Source of the DNA: Bilophila wadsworthia ATCC 49260
Lineage (GTDB): Bacteria; Desulfobacterota; Desulfovibrionia; Desulfovibrionales; Desulfovibrionaceae
NCBI RefSeq assembly: GCF_000701705.1
Contig: NZ_JNJP01000092.1
Location: 1-13,523 of the forward strand
Length of the DNA stretch: 13,523 nucleotides
Reading direction: 5' to 3'
Positions 13,483 through 13,523 of this stretch are shown in pieces. Numbering within the stretch: the stretch's first letter is position 1; the number at the start of each line of letters is the position of its first letter. Below the pieces are notes generated by a model. The model was not told the DNA's origin, ran no database searches, and saw only the letters and a list, made by a program, of their open reading frames with translations. The position numbers and the translations under genes were made by a program.

Positions 13483-13523
13483 GGGGAAGGGAGGGAGGAA
13501 CTTTCTGAGAAAGTTCCTCCCTC
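13483..13523 (+). terminator. Polypurine stem-loop terminator after the NFACT gene
   Basis: GAGGGAGGAACTTTC (13491-13505) pairs perfectly with 13509-13523 around a TGA loop. A GGGGGAAGG run precedes it, starting 9 nt after the stop codon. The window ends at the last paired base, so any T tract is unseen. Same design as the element at 1-40. Confidence 0.75.

Overview
The window is 13.5 kb of compact, GC-rich (about 60%) bacterial chromosome. The gene set (type III glutamine synthetase, an STT3/PglB-type oligosaccharyltransferase, a YhcH-family protein, two DksA/TraR-type zinc-finger proteins, an NFACT/RqcH protein) fits a sulfate- or sulfite-reducing deltaproteobacterium of the Desulfovibrio/Bilophila kind. 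That placement is inferred from gene content and protein style and is only moderately certain. I see no rRNA, tRNA, CRISPR array, phage or transposase gene. Most of the window is housekeeping.

Layout. At 1-1366 a minus-strand pair holds queF and coaX, two nucleotides apart and closed by a strong hairpin. A 465-bp divergent gap (1367-1831) carries a putative queF promoter and short degenerate repeats. Plus-strand genes then run to 8885: a MogA/MoaB protein with an unrecognised N-terminal half, a lower-GC GNAT acetyltransferase that looks acquired, a 314-bp hairpin-rich gap, dut, argD, a YhcH/YjgK/YiaL-family gene, a 73-residue DksA/TraR-type zinc-finger gene and an 819-residue oligosaccharyltransferase. 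The oligosaccharyltransferase converges on a minus-strand type III glutamine synthetase across about 190 bp containing three stem-loops, one with a 22-bp perfect stem. Divergent from the glutamine synthetase is canonical dksA (TTG start, clear promoter, textbook terminator), then an rqcH-like NFACT gene that ends in a hairpin at the window edge.

Functional links are loose: cofactor and modified-base synthesis (CoaA-type kinase, preQ1, molybdopterin), dUTP clean-up, arginine synthesis, nitrogen assimilation, stringent-type transcription control, ribosome-associated quality control and N-glycosylation. No multi-gene pathway is complete here, and I do not see a new defence or biosynthetic system. 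The points most worth following up are non-coding: a recurring polypurine/polypyrimidine hairpin after several stop codons, the 60-bp-spaced repeats in the queF-mogA gap, a 16-bp palindrome at the predicted argD transcription start, and the structured GNAT-dut spacer. The protein-level points are the acquired GNAT gene, the MogA N-terminal half, and an apparent loss of the Asp of the RqcH 'DR' motif.
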